A stretch of DNA of 32,819 bases from Arcicella sp. (GCA_025354645.1 JANXML010000377.1:1-32819), one strand, 5' to 3'; positions 1-6,990 are shown, counted from the stretch's first letter. Made by a program: numbers and translations. Notes: a model not told the origin generated them from the sequence alone.

Positions 1-723
1 GAAAACGATTATCAGATTGATTGGACCGTTGTAAAGTCCAAGGTTACGGAACGAACTAAATTAATTATTTTAAATACGCCACACAATCCAACTGGGACGG
101 TTTTTAGTCAAAACGATTTGACGCAATTAGCTGATATTGTACGAGATACCAATATTTTTCTGATTAGTGATGAGGTTTATGAACACATCATTTTTGATGG
201 ACATGAGCATTGGTCTTTGTGTCGGAATTCAGTTTTGCAAGAGCGTAGTTTTATTTGTGGTTCGTTCGGAAAAACCTTTCACGTTACAGGCTGGAAAGTG
301 GGTTATTGCCTCGCCCCAAAGGCATTAACCGAAGAACTACGAAAGGTGCATCAATGGTTAACTTTTAGTACGATTACGCCCATACAATACGCACTGGCAG
401 ATTTTTTACGTGAGTCCGATAACTATTTGTCGATTCCCATGTTCTATCAACAGAAGCGTGATAAGTTTTTAGATTGTATCAAAGGCTCCCGATTTACTTA
501 TGCTCCTGCACACGGAAGTTTCTTTCAATGCGTTAATTATCAGGAAATTACAGATGAAAATGATTACGATTTAGCCATTCGTTTGACCCAAGAAATTGGC
601 GTGGCAAGCATTCCTGTTTCAGTATTTTATAACGACAAAAACGATTATAAAACCCTCCGTTTTTGCTTTGCGAAAGATGATGAAACCTTGGAGAAAGCAG
701 GAGAAAAATTGTGTAAACTTTAA
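1..723 (+). CDS. Methionine aminotransferase-like PLP enzyme (5' partial)
   Basis: The reading frame is open from base 1, so the N-terminus lies outside the window; about 240 residues are present. It is a fold-type I (class I/II) aminotransferase. It shows NTPHNPTG, the SDEVYEH block with the PLP-contacting Asp and Tyr, and SFGKTFHVTGWKVGY, in which the Lys of SFGK would form the Schiff base with pyridoxal phosphate. The pattern GKTFHVTGWKVGYCLAP and the following HQWLTFSTITPIQ resemble YbdL-type methionine aminotransferases, which transaminate methionine (and other hydrophobic or aromatic amino acids) with 2-oxo acids in the cytoplasm. It is not the histidinol-phosphate enzyme HisC, although his genes lie nearby. 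A lipoprotein gene follows 10 bp downstream. The class assignment is firm; the substrate is inferred. Confidence 0.85.
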   Translation, partial: ENDYQIDWTVVKSKVTERTKLIILNTPHNPTGTVFSQNDLTQLADIVRDTNIFLISDEVYEHIIFDGHEHWSLCRNSVLQERSFICGSFGKTFHVTGWKVGYCLAPKALTEELRKVHQWLTFSTITPIQYALADFLRESDNYLSIPMFYQQKRDKFLDCIKGSRFTYAPAHGSFFQCVNYQEITDENDYDLAIRLTQEIGVASIPVSVFYNDKNDYKTLRFCFAKDDETLEKAGEKLCKL

Positions 724-733
724 AATTAAATAA

Positions 734-1117
734 ATGAAAATTAAATACTTCCTGCCAATAATCTTCTTAGCAACTGCCTGTACAAAACAACCAAAATTAG
801 AAAGTTTAGGACTTGAAAAATGGAGTGCTGATAGAGGGGGTTGCAATGGAGAACGAACTAAAAATATTGATAAACTTAAATCTTTGAAAGAAGAAATAAA
901 GGGGACGAGTTCCAATGATTTAGACGATTATTTGGGTAAACCAGACGTTGAACAATTGGCTGACCGTAATCAAAAATATTACATTTATTTCTTAGAAAAA
1001 GGCGTTCATTGCGAGACTTTACAGAAAAAATCAAATGCTCAATCAATGGCAGTACGTTTTAGTGCAATGGGAATGGCAACGGAGGTAACTTTCCAAAGAG
1101 GCGTTCCGAGTCAGTAA
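734..1117 (+). CDS. Small lipoprotein, function unknown
   Basis: The 127-residue protein starts with a short signal peptide ending in a lipobox (LATAC, Cys16), so it should be a lipid-anchored envelope protein. The mature part is charged, with a central stretch DDYLGKPD followed by QKYYIYFLEKGVHC. An LGxPD turn followed by a YYF strand recalls BamE/SmpA-like folds, but the resemblance is too slight to name it. Three cysteines besides Cys16 occur in the mature chain. The ATG at 734 is 10 bp after the aminotransferase stop, so the two are probably co-transcribed. I do not recognise the family; the lipoprotein call is well supported and the function is open. Confidence 0.7.
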   Translation: MKIKYFLPIIFLATACTKQPKLESLGLEKWSADRGGCNGERTKNIDKLKSLKEEIKGTSSNDLDDYLGKPDVEQLADRNQKYYIYFLEKGVHCETLQKKSNAQSMAVRFSAMGMATEVTFQRGVPSQ

Positions 1118-1189
1118 AACCCTTGGTATCAGTAAAATTTACCTTTCTTTTCTATGTGACCTATCCAATCTATGGGGTCGCAAAACAAA

Positions 1190-1218
1190 AGCTCTCACGC
1201 ACAAAGTGCATGAGAGCT
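1190..1218 (-). terminator. Hairpin terminator after the TonB-domain gene
   Basis: Arms 1190-1202 and 1206-1218 pair at 12 of 13 positions around an AAA loop. Read on the minus strand, the hairpin is followed by a T-rich stretch (TTTTGTTTTG), as expected for an intrinsic terminator of the gene ending at 1310. It may also stop rightward transcription from the lipoprotein gene, but the plus side lacks a T-tract. Confidence 0.7.
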
Positions 1219-1309
1219 AAGAATATTTATTTAAAGTAAGGATTTATAATTTTAAAATACACATCATTCATTTCTCTCTCCTCAATCTCGCCAAATGAAT
1301 TTATAGTGG

Positions 1310-1813
1310 TTAGAATTTTATTGGTAACACATAATATGATGCCACTTCGATTCCTTGAATTTTTGCTGGATTCCATGATCCCATTTTCTTTACAACCTTG
1401 ATTGCCTCGGCACTCAACATTGGGTCGGCAGGACTTGCCAACACGTGAACTTTACTAATTTCTCCATAACGCTCAACCATAAATCTAATTAAAACGGTCT
1501 CGCCTTTTGAATTTTTCGGACGAACAATGTTTTGTCCAATAAACTTTCTTAGTCCTTCTTGTCCATCTGGAAAAGAAGCAGGAGTTTCTACATCATAATA
1601 CGTTGAGTCTCTGTCAACGGTCATATTTCTGAAACGCATTGCACGGGCTTTATCTTTATCTTCAATAACGATTTCGTTACTTTCAAAATCTAAAACGCTG
1701 GCAATTAAGGCTTTGTCTTTTGCGGTGAAAGTGGTTGGAGTCAAAGCACTCTTTTGTGCTTGGCTCATGAATGCTACGAATAATAGCACAATTGAAAATG
1801 TAAAATTTTTCAT
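1310..1813 (-). CDS. TonB C-terminal domain protein
   Basis: The 167-residue protein has a signal peptide (1-20, ending SQAQ) and a C-terminal domain of the TonB superfamily. The Bacteroidota signature is visible: PASFPDGQEGLRKFI at about 78-92 (the PAFPGG block), then VLIRFMVERYGEISKVHVL at 107-125 and a final amphipathic block ending YYVLPIKF. Such proteins are periplasmic and either link to TonB-dependent outer-membrane receptors or are stand-alone variants. This one has a cleavable-looking signal rather than the Pro-rich periplasmic spacer of classical TonB, so energy transduction is uncertain. It is a single-gene unit: a hairpin terminator lies downstream and a candidate promoter about 210 bp upstream. 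Confidence 0.8.
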   Translation of the reverse strand: MKNFTFSIVLLFVAFMSQAQKSALTPTTFTAKDKALIASVLDFESNEIVIEDKDKARAMRFRNMTVDRDSTYYDVETPASFPDGQEGLRKFIGQNIVRPKNSKGETVLIRFMVERYGEISKVHVLASPADPMLSAEAIKVVKKMGSWNPAKIQGIEVASYYVLPIKF

Positions 1814-2024
1814 GACTCTATAAGTTTAAAATTTCCACAATAAGAAATTGAGAAACGTAACTACTCGATAAGAAAACAAGGTTGTTAAAAATTGCAAACT
1901 TGATTTCTGACTGTCATGGCGGTTACGGTCATTAATCTTAACGTGAAAATTTCTCTTATAGCAAATAGAGTAATTCCACAAAGTAAGGATTTTCAAAAAG
2001 TGTGCCAACTTTTTGTTTGTGATA

Positions 2025-2057
2025 CAAAGATATGAAATTGTATTTCATATATCCAAA
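2025..2057 (-). promoter_or_regulatory. Candidate Bacteroidota promoter (-33/-7)
   Basis: On the minus strand TTTG (2057-2054) is followed after 21 bp by TATCTTTG (2032-2025), which matches the TTTG / TAnnTTTG consensus of Bacteroidota sigma factor. It points at the TonB-domain gene but would give a leader of about 200 nt. Confidence 0.4.
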
Positions 2058-2194
2058 TTTTTTATGAAAAATATTTTTTTTGTAACTTACTGAAAAATAG
2101 GCATTTAGATATGTTCACCTAAATTTATTGTTTAATAAAAATTGTAAGTATAGTTTATAGAAATATTATTATTCCGATTTATTGAAAATTAAAA

Positions 2195-2234
2195 AAGTGA
2201 ATTTAAATTGTTGGCATGCAACTTAAACCCACTT
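2195..2234 (-). terminator. Terminator of the his-containing gene string
   Basis: Arms 2195-2210 and 2219-2234 form a 16-bp stem. In the minus-strand RNA all positions pair if three G-U wobbles are allowed, around an 8-nt loop. Six T residues follow on the minus strand. It lies 45 bp past the stop of the holin-family gene and closes the leftward string that includes hisA, hisF and hisIE. Confidence 0.65.
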
Positions 2235-2278
2235 TATACAAGAAAAAATAAATGAAATTGATTGTATTATTCTAAGAA

Positions 2279-2623
2279 TTAATCCCCATCAAACATCAAA
2301 CCTAAGATATATGAAATGATTGAAAGTACGAAACTGAAAATCAAAGGTGGTATAAATCCATGAACCGTAAATCCTTTGACAAAGTAAGCAACCAAATAAA
2401 CCATTAAGACATTAATTACCAACAAGAAGAGTCCGAGTGTGAGAATTGTAATTGGAAAACTGATAAGTTTAAGAATGGGCTTTATAAATGTATTAGCGAA
2501 ACCCATTGCCAAAGCTACGTAAAGTGAAGTTTCGAAATTATCAATTTTTATGCCGTGAATATACTTCGCTCCAAACATAATTGCAACCGCAATGATGAGA
2601 TATTTGATTATAAAATTTATCAT
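2279..2623 (-). CDS. Phage holin family (YvlD-like) 4-TM membrane protein
   Basis: The 114-residue protein is almost wholly hydrophobic, with four predicted membrane spans (about 4-21, 33-52, 55-80, 88-110). The central block GFANTFIKPILKLISFPITILTLGLFLLVIN is typical of the PF04020 'phage holin family 4' / YvlD proteins that are common on bacterial chromosomes. Despite the family name there is no phage gene nearby, so a lytic role is not implied; the physiological function is unknown. It is the last gene of the leftward string, 24 bp after hisIE, and is followed by a hairpin terminator. Confidence 0.8.
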   Translation of the reverse strand: MINFIIKYLIIAVAIMFGAKYIHGIKIDNFETSLYVALAMGFANTFIKPILKLISFPITILTLGLFLLVINVLMVYLVAYFVKGFTVHGFIPPLIFSFVLSIISYILGLMFDGD

Positions 2624-2647
2624 AAATTTGGGTTTAAAATTTAAAGA

Positions 2648-3247
2648 TTATTTACCATGACGTTCACGAAGTACATCAATAATTTCGTCAAAATCCATTC
2701 CTCTTTGCTCTAATAAAACTAAATAGTGAAATAATAAATCAGCGGCTTCACCTTTGAACAAATCGTCGTTTGAATCCATCGCTTCAATGACTAATTCAAC
2801 CGCCTCCTCTCCTACTTTCTGAGCAATTTTATTTGTTCCTTTTTCAAAAAGGCTGGCTGTATATGATTTTTCGGATGGATTGTTTTTCCTGTCTCTGATT
2901 ATTGCTTTCAAATGATTCAGCCAACCCGCCTGACCAGACTCATTGGCTTCGTTCCAGCAAGTATCCGCTCCTGTGTGACAGGTGGGTCCATCGGGGTTTA
3001 CTTTGATGAGAAGGGTATCTTCATCACAGTCTTTCATAATTTCCACCACCTGTAGAAAATTATTGGACGTTTCGCCCTTCGTCCAGAGGCGTTGTTTGGA
3101 ACGACTGAAAAAAGTTACGATTCCTTCTTGCTCAGTTTTCGTGAGAGCCTCTTGGTTCATATATCCAAGCATCAAAACTTTATCAGTTTTGGCATCTTGA
3201 ATGATGGCGGGTATAAGTCCACCTTGTTTATTAAAATCTAAATTCAT
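2648..3247 (-). CDS. hisIE: Bifunctional phosphoribosyl-AMP cyclohydrolase / phosphoribosyl-ATP pyrophosphatase
   Basis: The 199-residue length is normal for a fused HisIE. The N-terminal HisI domain (about 1-105) carries VLMLGYMNQEAL, FFSRSKQRLWTKGETS, the DCDED metal-binding acids (73-77) and the zinc cysteines Cys74, Cys90 (GPTCHTG) and Cys97. The C-terminal HisE domain (about 125-199) has the all-helical MazG-like pattern VGEEAVELVIEA and GEAADLLFHYLVLLE. Together they perform the second and third steps of histidine synthesis in the cytoplasm, from PR-ATP to ProFAR. Its product is the substrate of HisA, encoded upstream in the same string. The start lies 3 bp after the preceding gene's stop, which suggests translational coupling. 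Confidence 0.95.
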   Translation of the reverse strand: MNLDFNKQGGLIPAIIQDAKTDKVLMLGYMNQEALTKTEQEGIVTFFSRSKQRLWTKGETSNNFLQVVEIMKDCDEDTLLIKVNPDGPTCHTGADTCWNEANESGQAGWLNHLKAIIRDRKNNPSEKSYTASLFEKGTNKIAQKVGEEAVELVIEAMDSNDDLFKGEAADLLFHYLVLLEQRGMDFDEIIDVLRERHGK

Positions 3248-3250
3248 TTT

Positions 3251-3880
3251 CTACATTAATCGTTCTATATGTACACGAAGCCCTTTGAGGATTCGGTAAA
3301 TATCAAAAATCTCATTATCTGACCCTACAAAAACATTACTGATGGCATATTCTTTCCCTTTTAGCACCATGAAGTGCCAACTTTTTCCTACAATATAACA
3401 GCCATACACGGGTTTACTGTCATTGTTATGGTGTTGCCCAACAATCATAGCAATAACAGCTTGTCCACGAGGGTCTCCATTAGGGTCGGTTTGTCTTTTA
3501 TATTCCTTTAAACAGAAATAAGGCTTTCTTGGGTTTCGATAGCCCGAGGCTATCATGCCATCTACTTTGCCTGTGAGTTCGTATTCGCCCACTACGCCTG
3601 TAAGTTCTCGTTCTAAAAAATAAGCAAATTTTTTATTATCAATATCAGCAAAAACGATGAGTGGGCTAATGAATTTGTTTTCGAGTTCTACTTCGTTCCA
3701 ATCATCACCGCCAAAATGGAGGTACTTGTCAGCTAATGTTGTGAGATAACGTTTTTCATAGTCATTGAATTCATATTCAAAAGCCAGCAATTCGTCCAAT
3801 TCAGGAATATTATCGACTTGAACTGTTCCGAAAGCATCATCAATTTTATCTAATGTCCATTCACTGAAATTACTTTTCAT
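3251..3880 (-). CDS. PD-(D/E)XK nuclease-like protein within the his string
   Basis: This 209-residue soluble protein has no named family that I recognise. A PD-(D/E)XK-type core is visible: GKVDG (Asp107), then a strand with KEYK (Glu126-x-Lys128), then a conserved-looking Gln140 in a hydrophobic helix (QAVIAMIVGQ). An acidic pattern NEVELENKFISPLI precedes it at 62-75. The D-(18)-ExK-(11)-Q spacing recalls the HSDR_N domain of type I restriction R subunits, but no helicase or partner methylase gene is present. It lies between hisF (43 bp) and hisIE (3 bp), so it is probably co-expressed with histidine enzymes. Nuclease activity is an inference from the motif; it could be a non-catalytic relative. 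Confidence 0.6.
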   Translation of the reverse strand: MKSNFSEWTLDKIDDAFGTVQVDNIPELDELLAFEYEFNDYEKRYLTTLADKYLHFGGDDWNEVELENKFISPLIVFADIDNKKFAYFLERELTGVVGEYELTGKVDGMIASGYRNPRKPYFCLKEYKRQTDPNGDPRGQAVIAMIVGQHHNNDSKPVYGCYIVGKSWHFMVLKGKEYAISNVFVGSDNEIFDIYRILKGLRVHIERLM

Positions 3881-3923
3881 TATAACTTACAATTAAAATA
3901 TTCGTGTAAAGATACCAAATAAA

Positions 3924-4679
3924 TCACAACCTCATCGAAATCCCTTTGTCTTTCAAATAAGTCTTCAAGTCGATAATATCAATTTCTTTGAAGTGAAAAA
4001 TACTGGCGGCGAGTCCTGCATCGGCTTTTCCTGATGTGAAAACGTCATAGAAATGTTCCATCGTTCCCGCCCCACCCGAGGCGATAATAGGGATTGAGGC
4101 ATTGCCAGAAATCGTTGCGGTTAGTTCATTAGCGAATCCTGCCTTTGTGCCGTCTGTGTCCATTGAGGTCAAAAGAATTTCACCCGCTCCACGATTTTCT
4201 ACTTCCTTTGCCCATTCGATGGTACGTAATTCCGTAGGCTTACGTCCTCCGTGTGTATGTACAACGTGTTGCTCATTAACGAAACGAGTATCTATCGCTA
4301 CGATGATACACTGCGAACCAAAATTCAAAGCTAATTCATCAATCAATTCGGGTCTTTTGACTGCCGAGGAATTAATTGAAACTTTATCCGCCCCTGCGTT
4401 CAAAAGGGCTGATACATCTTCAATTGAGGAGATACCTCCGCCAACGGTGAAAGGAATGTTGACGTTTCGAGCTACATTTCTGACTAAATCTATCAGCGTT
4501 TTACGATTATCAACCGTGGCGGTTATGTCCAGAAATACTAATTCGTCAGCACCTTGTTCGGCATAGATTGCCCCCAATTCTACGGGGTCGCCAGCATCAC
4601 GGAGATTGATGAAATTTGTGCCTTTTACAGTTCGCCCGTCTTTGATGTCGAGGCAGGGGATTATTCTTTTTGTAAGCAT
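3924..4679 (-). CDS. hisF: Imidazole glycerol phosphate synthase, cyclase subunit
   Basis: A 251-residue (beta-alpha)8 barrel. With HisH it converts PRFAR plus ammonia to imidazole glycerol phosphate and AICAR. Catalytic Asp11 (PCLDIKDG) and Asp130 (VAIDTR) are present, as are the phosphate-binding TVGGGIS and IIASGGAGT loops. I place the start at 4679 ([11 protein letters not shown]), the normal family start; an in-frame ATG at 4730 would add 17 residues encoded by a palindromic repeat. No hisH is in the window, so its amidotransferase partner must be encoded elsewhere. The space to hisA is filled by a 67-bp REP-type element that begins 4 bp upstream of this start codon. Confidence 0.95.
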   Translation of the reverse strand: MLTKRIIPCLDIKDGRTVKGTNFINLRDAGDPVELGAIYAEQGADELVFLDITATVDNRKTLIDLVRNVARNVNIPFTVGGGISSIEDVSALLNAGADKVSINSSAVKRPELIDELALNFGSQCIIVAIDTRFVNEQHVVHTHGGRKPTELRTIEWAKEVENRGAGEILLTSMDTDGTKAGFANELTATISGNASIPIIASGGAGTMEHFYDVFTSGKADAGLAASIFHFKEIDIIDLKTYLKDKGISMRL

Positions 4680-4683
4680 GAAT

Positions 4684-4750
4684 GTAGCACGGGAATCTTT
4701 CCCGTGAAAATTTATTTTGTGTTTGAACACGGGAAGGATTCCCGTGCTAC
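4684..4750. repeat. REP/BIME-like element between hisA and hisF
   Basis: Two inverted units of 23 bp (4684-4706, and 4750-4728 on the other strand) face each other across a 21-bp AT-rich spacer. Each begins with GTAG followed by a hairpin of the form CACGGGA-5 nt-TCCCGTG. The two units differ at one base. A GTAG tetranucleotide at the foot of an imperfect palindrome is the hallmark of REP sequences acted on by RAYT transposases. The TAG in the minus-strand unit is the stop codon of hisA. Confidence 0.8.
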
Positions 4751-5466
4751 ATGAAATCCGCCAATTGCTTCAACGTAACCCGCCCTTCATAAATCGCTTT
4801 TCCCACAATTACACCAAAAATATTCATGTCATTTAGTTTCACAATATCATCAAATTCTGCCACGCCACCACTCGCAATTATCTGTAAATCAGGGAATTGG
4901 TCTTGGAGGTTTTGGTATAACTCAAAACTGGGTCCTTGTAATAATCCGTCTTTGGCAACATCGGTCGAGATGGTGTATTTTGCTCCTTTTTGGATGTATT
5001 CGCCCACAAAATCATAGACTGATTTGGTAGTGGCTTCTTCCCAACCCGAAATGGCAATTTTTTCATCACGGGCATCTGCCCCCAAGATGATTTTTTCGCC
5101 TCCGTAGGTTTTTAACCAACTTTCAAAAAGTTCTGGATTTTTCACGGCTACGCTTCCGCCCGTTACTTGTTTTGCTCCTGAATTGAAGGCAAGTTCAATC
5201 ATTTCGTCTGATTGTACGCCACCACCAAAATCAATGTGAAGATTGGTTTTGGTCGCAAGCAATTCTAATACTTTATGATTGATGATTCGCTTTTGTTTTG
5301 CCCCGTCCAAATCTACCAAATGTAGGCGTGTGATTCCTGCATCTTCAAAAGATTTGGCTACTTCAAGCGGGTTTTCGTTGTAGATTTTTTTCTGAGAATA
5401 ATCTCCTTGGGTAAGGCGGACGCATTTGCCGTCTATGAGGTCAATGGCTGGGATAATTTGTATCAT
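4747..5466 (-). CDS. hisA: ProFAR isomerase
   Basis: A 239-residue (beta-alpha)8 barrel that catalyses the Amadori rearrangement of ProFAR to PRFAR, acting between HisIE and HisF. The catalytic pair Asp9 ([14 protein letters not shown]) and Asp131 (ILGADARD) are visible, as are the two phosphate-binding loops HIDFGGGVQ and IIASGGVAE. The length is normal. Its stop codon TAG falls inside the GTAG head of the adjoining REP element, so the element abuts or slightly rewrote the 3' end. It starts 10 bp after the toxin gene and should be co-transcribed with it. Confidence 0.95.
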   Translation of the reverse strand: MIQIIPAIDLIDGKCVRLTQGDYSQKKIYNENPLEVAKSFEDAGITRLHLVDLDGAKQKRIINHKVLELLATKTNLHIDFGGGVQSDEMIELAFNSGAKQVTGGSVAVKNPELFESWLKTYGGEKIILGADARDEKIAISGWEEATTKSVYDFVGEYIQKGAKYTISTDVAKDGLLQGPSFELYQNLQDQFPDLQIIASGGVAEFDDIVKLNDMNIFGVIVGKAIYEGRVTLKQLADFM

Positions 5467-5476
5467 GTATTGGAGG

Positions 5477-5770
5477 TCAAAACCAATTTTTTACATCTCT
5501 TGAACCATGTTGAATAGTTACAATATGGATAGTGGATTGGTCAATGATGTGGTAAACTATTCGGTATTTTTGATAGAAAATTTCTCTGACTTCATTTTCA
5601 TCAATTTCAGGGACTATTCGACCAATAAAAGGAAATGATTTGAGGATTTCAACTTCTTTGAAAATTGATTTTACCAATTTTTGGGCAAAATGAGGCGATT
5701 GAATGGCAATATATTCTGCAAGGTTTTCAATATCTCCGAGGGATTTTGGCGTAAATTCTACTGTAACCAT
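5477..5770 (-). CDS. ParE/RelE-superfamily toxin
   Basis: A 97-residue protein with the compact ParE/RelE fold pattern: VEFTPKSLGDIENLAEYIA at the N-terminus (the helical arm), SFPFIGRIVPE in the middle, then VREIFYQKYRIVYHI and a final strand IHIVTIQHGSRD. The YRIVYHI...IVTIQHGSRD pattern is typical of ParE-like type II toxins. ParE members poison gyrase and RelE members cut mRNA on ribosomes; which applies here cannot be told. Its start overlaps the end of a small upstream ORF by 13 bp, as in toxin-antitoxin pairs. hisA begins 10 bp downstream, which is an unusual neighbour for such a module. Confidence 0.8.
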   Translation of the reverse strand: MVTVEFTPKSLGDIENLAEYIAIQSPHFAQKLVKSIFKEVEILKSFPFIGRIVPEIDENEVREIFYQKYRIVYHIIDQSTIHIVTIQHGSRDVKNWF

Positions 5771-5937
5771 TTACTTAGCTTTTGTTTTGCTTCTTCCATA
5801 GAAATCACATTACCAGACTTTGATTGCTCTAAGCCTTCTTCTACGGATTGAATAAATAATAGTTTCGTAATTAAATCTTCTACCTCAAATTCTTGGGGCA
5901 TCTCTAAAACAGTATCGAGAGCTTTATTTCTATTCAT
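5758..5937 (-). CDS. Putative antitoxin partner of the ParE/RelE toxin
   Basis: This 59-codon ORF begins with MNRNKALDTVLEMPQEFEVE and ends SKWLQ. It overlaps the toxin start by 13 bp on the same strand and lies 26 bp after the Fur-family gene. The product is acidic and mostly helical, with no obvious DNA-binding fold. The closing pattern (GNVISMEEAKQKLSKW) resembles the C-termini of small antitoxins that precede ParE/RelE toxins in Bacteroidota, a region that usually wraps the toxin. The assignment rests mainly on size, overlap and order; sequence-family evidence is weak. Confidence 0.65.
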   Translation of the reverse strand: MNRNKALDTVLEMPQEFEVEDLITKLLFIQSVEEGLEQSKSGNVISMEEAKQKLSKWLQ

Positions 5938-5963
5938 GATTTTAGCTATTTTGATGAATTAAT

Positions 5964-6383
5964 CTATCCACAATTCTTACAAACCCCCTGCATCAAAAGG
6001 TTCGTCTCTACTCGTTGGTAGCCTTCGGGGAGGATGATATTTGGAATAATTACGTGGTCTAAACAAGTGGTGAGTCCACAATTATTACATTTGAAATGAA
6101 CATGGTCGTGGTGATGTTTGTGGTCTGGAGTATTACAACCTTCCTTACAAAGTGCATATTTCACACCTCCTTCATCATCTAAAACCTTATGAATCAACCC
6201 TTTATCCAAAAATGTTTTTAGTGTTCTGTAAACCGTTACTCGGTCGAAACGGTCTTTCAGAGGCAATTCCACATCTGCATGAGCGAGTGCATGAGATTTG
6301 CTCATGAACACGTCCAATATTTCCTCCCGACAGTCAGTTTGACGGAGTTTGTAGTCTTTGAGTATGAATTTTATTTTGCTCAT
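5964..6383 (-). CDS. Fur-family metal-dependent transcriptional regulator
   Basis: The 139-residue protein has the Fur layout: an N-terminal winged helix with LRQTDCREEILDVF and RVTVYRTLKTFLDKGLIHKV (the DNA-reading helix), and a C-terminal metal-binding dimer domain. Structural zinc ligands are Cys99-x2-Cys102 and Cys135-x2-Cys138. A His-rich stretch (about 88-95, HKHHHDHVHF) provides the regulatory metal site. Which metal it senses (Fe, Zn or Mn; Fur, Zur or PerR type) cannot be decided, although the short His cluster fits Zur or Fur. It stands immediately upstream of the toxin-antitoxin and his genes; no operator could be identified. Confidence 0.88.
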   Translation of the reverse strand: MSKIKFILKDYKLRQTDCREEILDVFMSKSHALAHADVELPLKDRFDRVTVYRTLKTFLDKGLIHKVLDDEGGVKYALCKEGCNTPDHKHHHDHVHFKCNNCGLTTCLDHVIIPNIILPEGYQRVETNLLMQGVCKNCG

Positions 6384-6395
6384 GTTTTGGATACT

Positions 6396-6481
6396 GTAGC
6401 TCGAAGCGACCGACGCTCGGTGGCACTTCGAGAACGGACGAATAATTGTACTCGGCTTCTCGAAGTGCCACTTCGAGCTAC
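6396..6481. repeat. REP/BIME-like element upstream of the Fur-family gene
   Basis: Two GTAG-headed hairpins face each other. The left unit starts at 6396 with GTAG then CTCGAAG...CTTCGAG over a long loop. The right unit, read on the minus strand from 6481, is GTAG then CTCGAAG-tggca-CTTCGAG. The inner arms also pair with one another (TGGCACTTCGAGAA with TTCTCGAAGTGCCA). It has the same architecture as the element at 4684 but a different stem sequence. It fills the gap between the Fur-family start (6383) and the stop of the upstream membrane-protein gene (6489). Confidence 0.75.
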
Positions 6482-6488
6482 GGTAGTT

Positions 6489-6932
6489 CTAAAATAACTT
6501 GTCCCAAGGAATACGGCTTAATAAAAGTACCAATCCCAAACCGTAGAAAATCAAAGCATTTTTGTGTTTTACAACATCGCCAAATGCTCTTTTATTTATA
6601 GAATATCCAATCGTAATCAGGATAATAGCAATAAGATTTGTCGTAATATGCTCAACTGCAATTTGACGATATTCAGGGTTTTTCATAACTGCTGACATTC
6701 CCAAACCATTGATAGCATTTAATCCAAATGGACTCAAAAACAGGTATAAAACCAAACCAATTAATAGCTGAGTATGGTTTGAAATCATAAAGAAAAGACC
6801 TAATTTTCTGTCAGTTTCTGCAAAAGCCGTTTTGCTACTAAGTCCCATTGCTGCCTTCGCTAAAACAGCTAAGCCTAATATCATAACCACGAAGAAAAGT
6901 GCTTTGTGAATAAGTTGAAAAATTTCGTACAT
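6489..6932 (-). CDS. Small 4-TM membrane protein (cytochrome b-like annotation family)
   Basis: The 147-residue protein has four membrane segments (about 6-28, 43-67, 92-109, 123-141). It belongs to a Bacteroidota family often labelled 'cytochrome B', recognisable from KAAMGLSSKTAFAETDRKLGLFFMISNHTQLLIGLVLYLFLSPFG. Histidines lie in or near membrane segments (His9, in NHTQ, and in EHIT) and could ligate haem, but I see no other evidence for haem binding. It may be the first gene of the leftward string, since a promoter-like sequence lies just upstream and the Fur-family gene follows after a REP element. Confidence 0.6.
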   Translation of the reverse strand: MYEIFQLIHKALFFVVMILGLAVLAKAAMGLSSKTAFAETDRKLGLFFMISNHTQLLIGLVLYLFLSPFGLNAINGLGMSAVMKNPEYRQIAVEHITTNLIAIILITIGYSINKRAFGDVVKHKNALIFYGLGLVLLLSRIPWDKLF

Positions 6933-6963
6933 AATACTGTAAATTTTGTTTGTTATTTTTCTT

Positions 6964-6990
6964 CAAAGATAATAAGGAATGTGTAAACAA
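6964..6990 (-). promoter_or_regulatory. Candidate promoter of the leftward gene string
   Basis: TATCTTTG on the minus strand (6971-6964) matches the Bacteroidota -7 box. A TTG (6990-6988) lies 16 bp further upstream, which is slightly short for a -33 box. The predicted leader to the ATG at 6932 is about 25 nt. Confidence 0.45.

Larger units (their letters stand above)
1814..2278. other. Gene-free AT-rich spacer
   Basis: About 465 bp between the TonB-domain gene and the holin-family gene. It holds a hairpin terminator (2195-2234) and a minus-strand promoter-like pair (2025-2057). A 60-codon minus-strand frame at 1826-2008 has no recognisable protein features. From 2040 to 2190 the sequence is very AT-rich, with homopolymer runs and no gene that I can support. 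Confidence 0.6.

Noticed and set aside
1826-2008. 60-codon minus-strand ORF
   Set aside because: No recognisable protein features and it lies in an AT-rich spacer upstream of a real gene; more likely leader or spacer sequence.
2279-2623. Prophage lysis gene
   Set aside because: The holin family name is misleading; no other phage gene is near and the family is widespread on chromosomes.
4680-4730. N-terminal extension of HisF from an upstream ATG
   Set aside because: The extra 17 codons are encoded by a palindromic repeat, and HisF proteins begin at [11 protein letters not shown].
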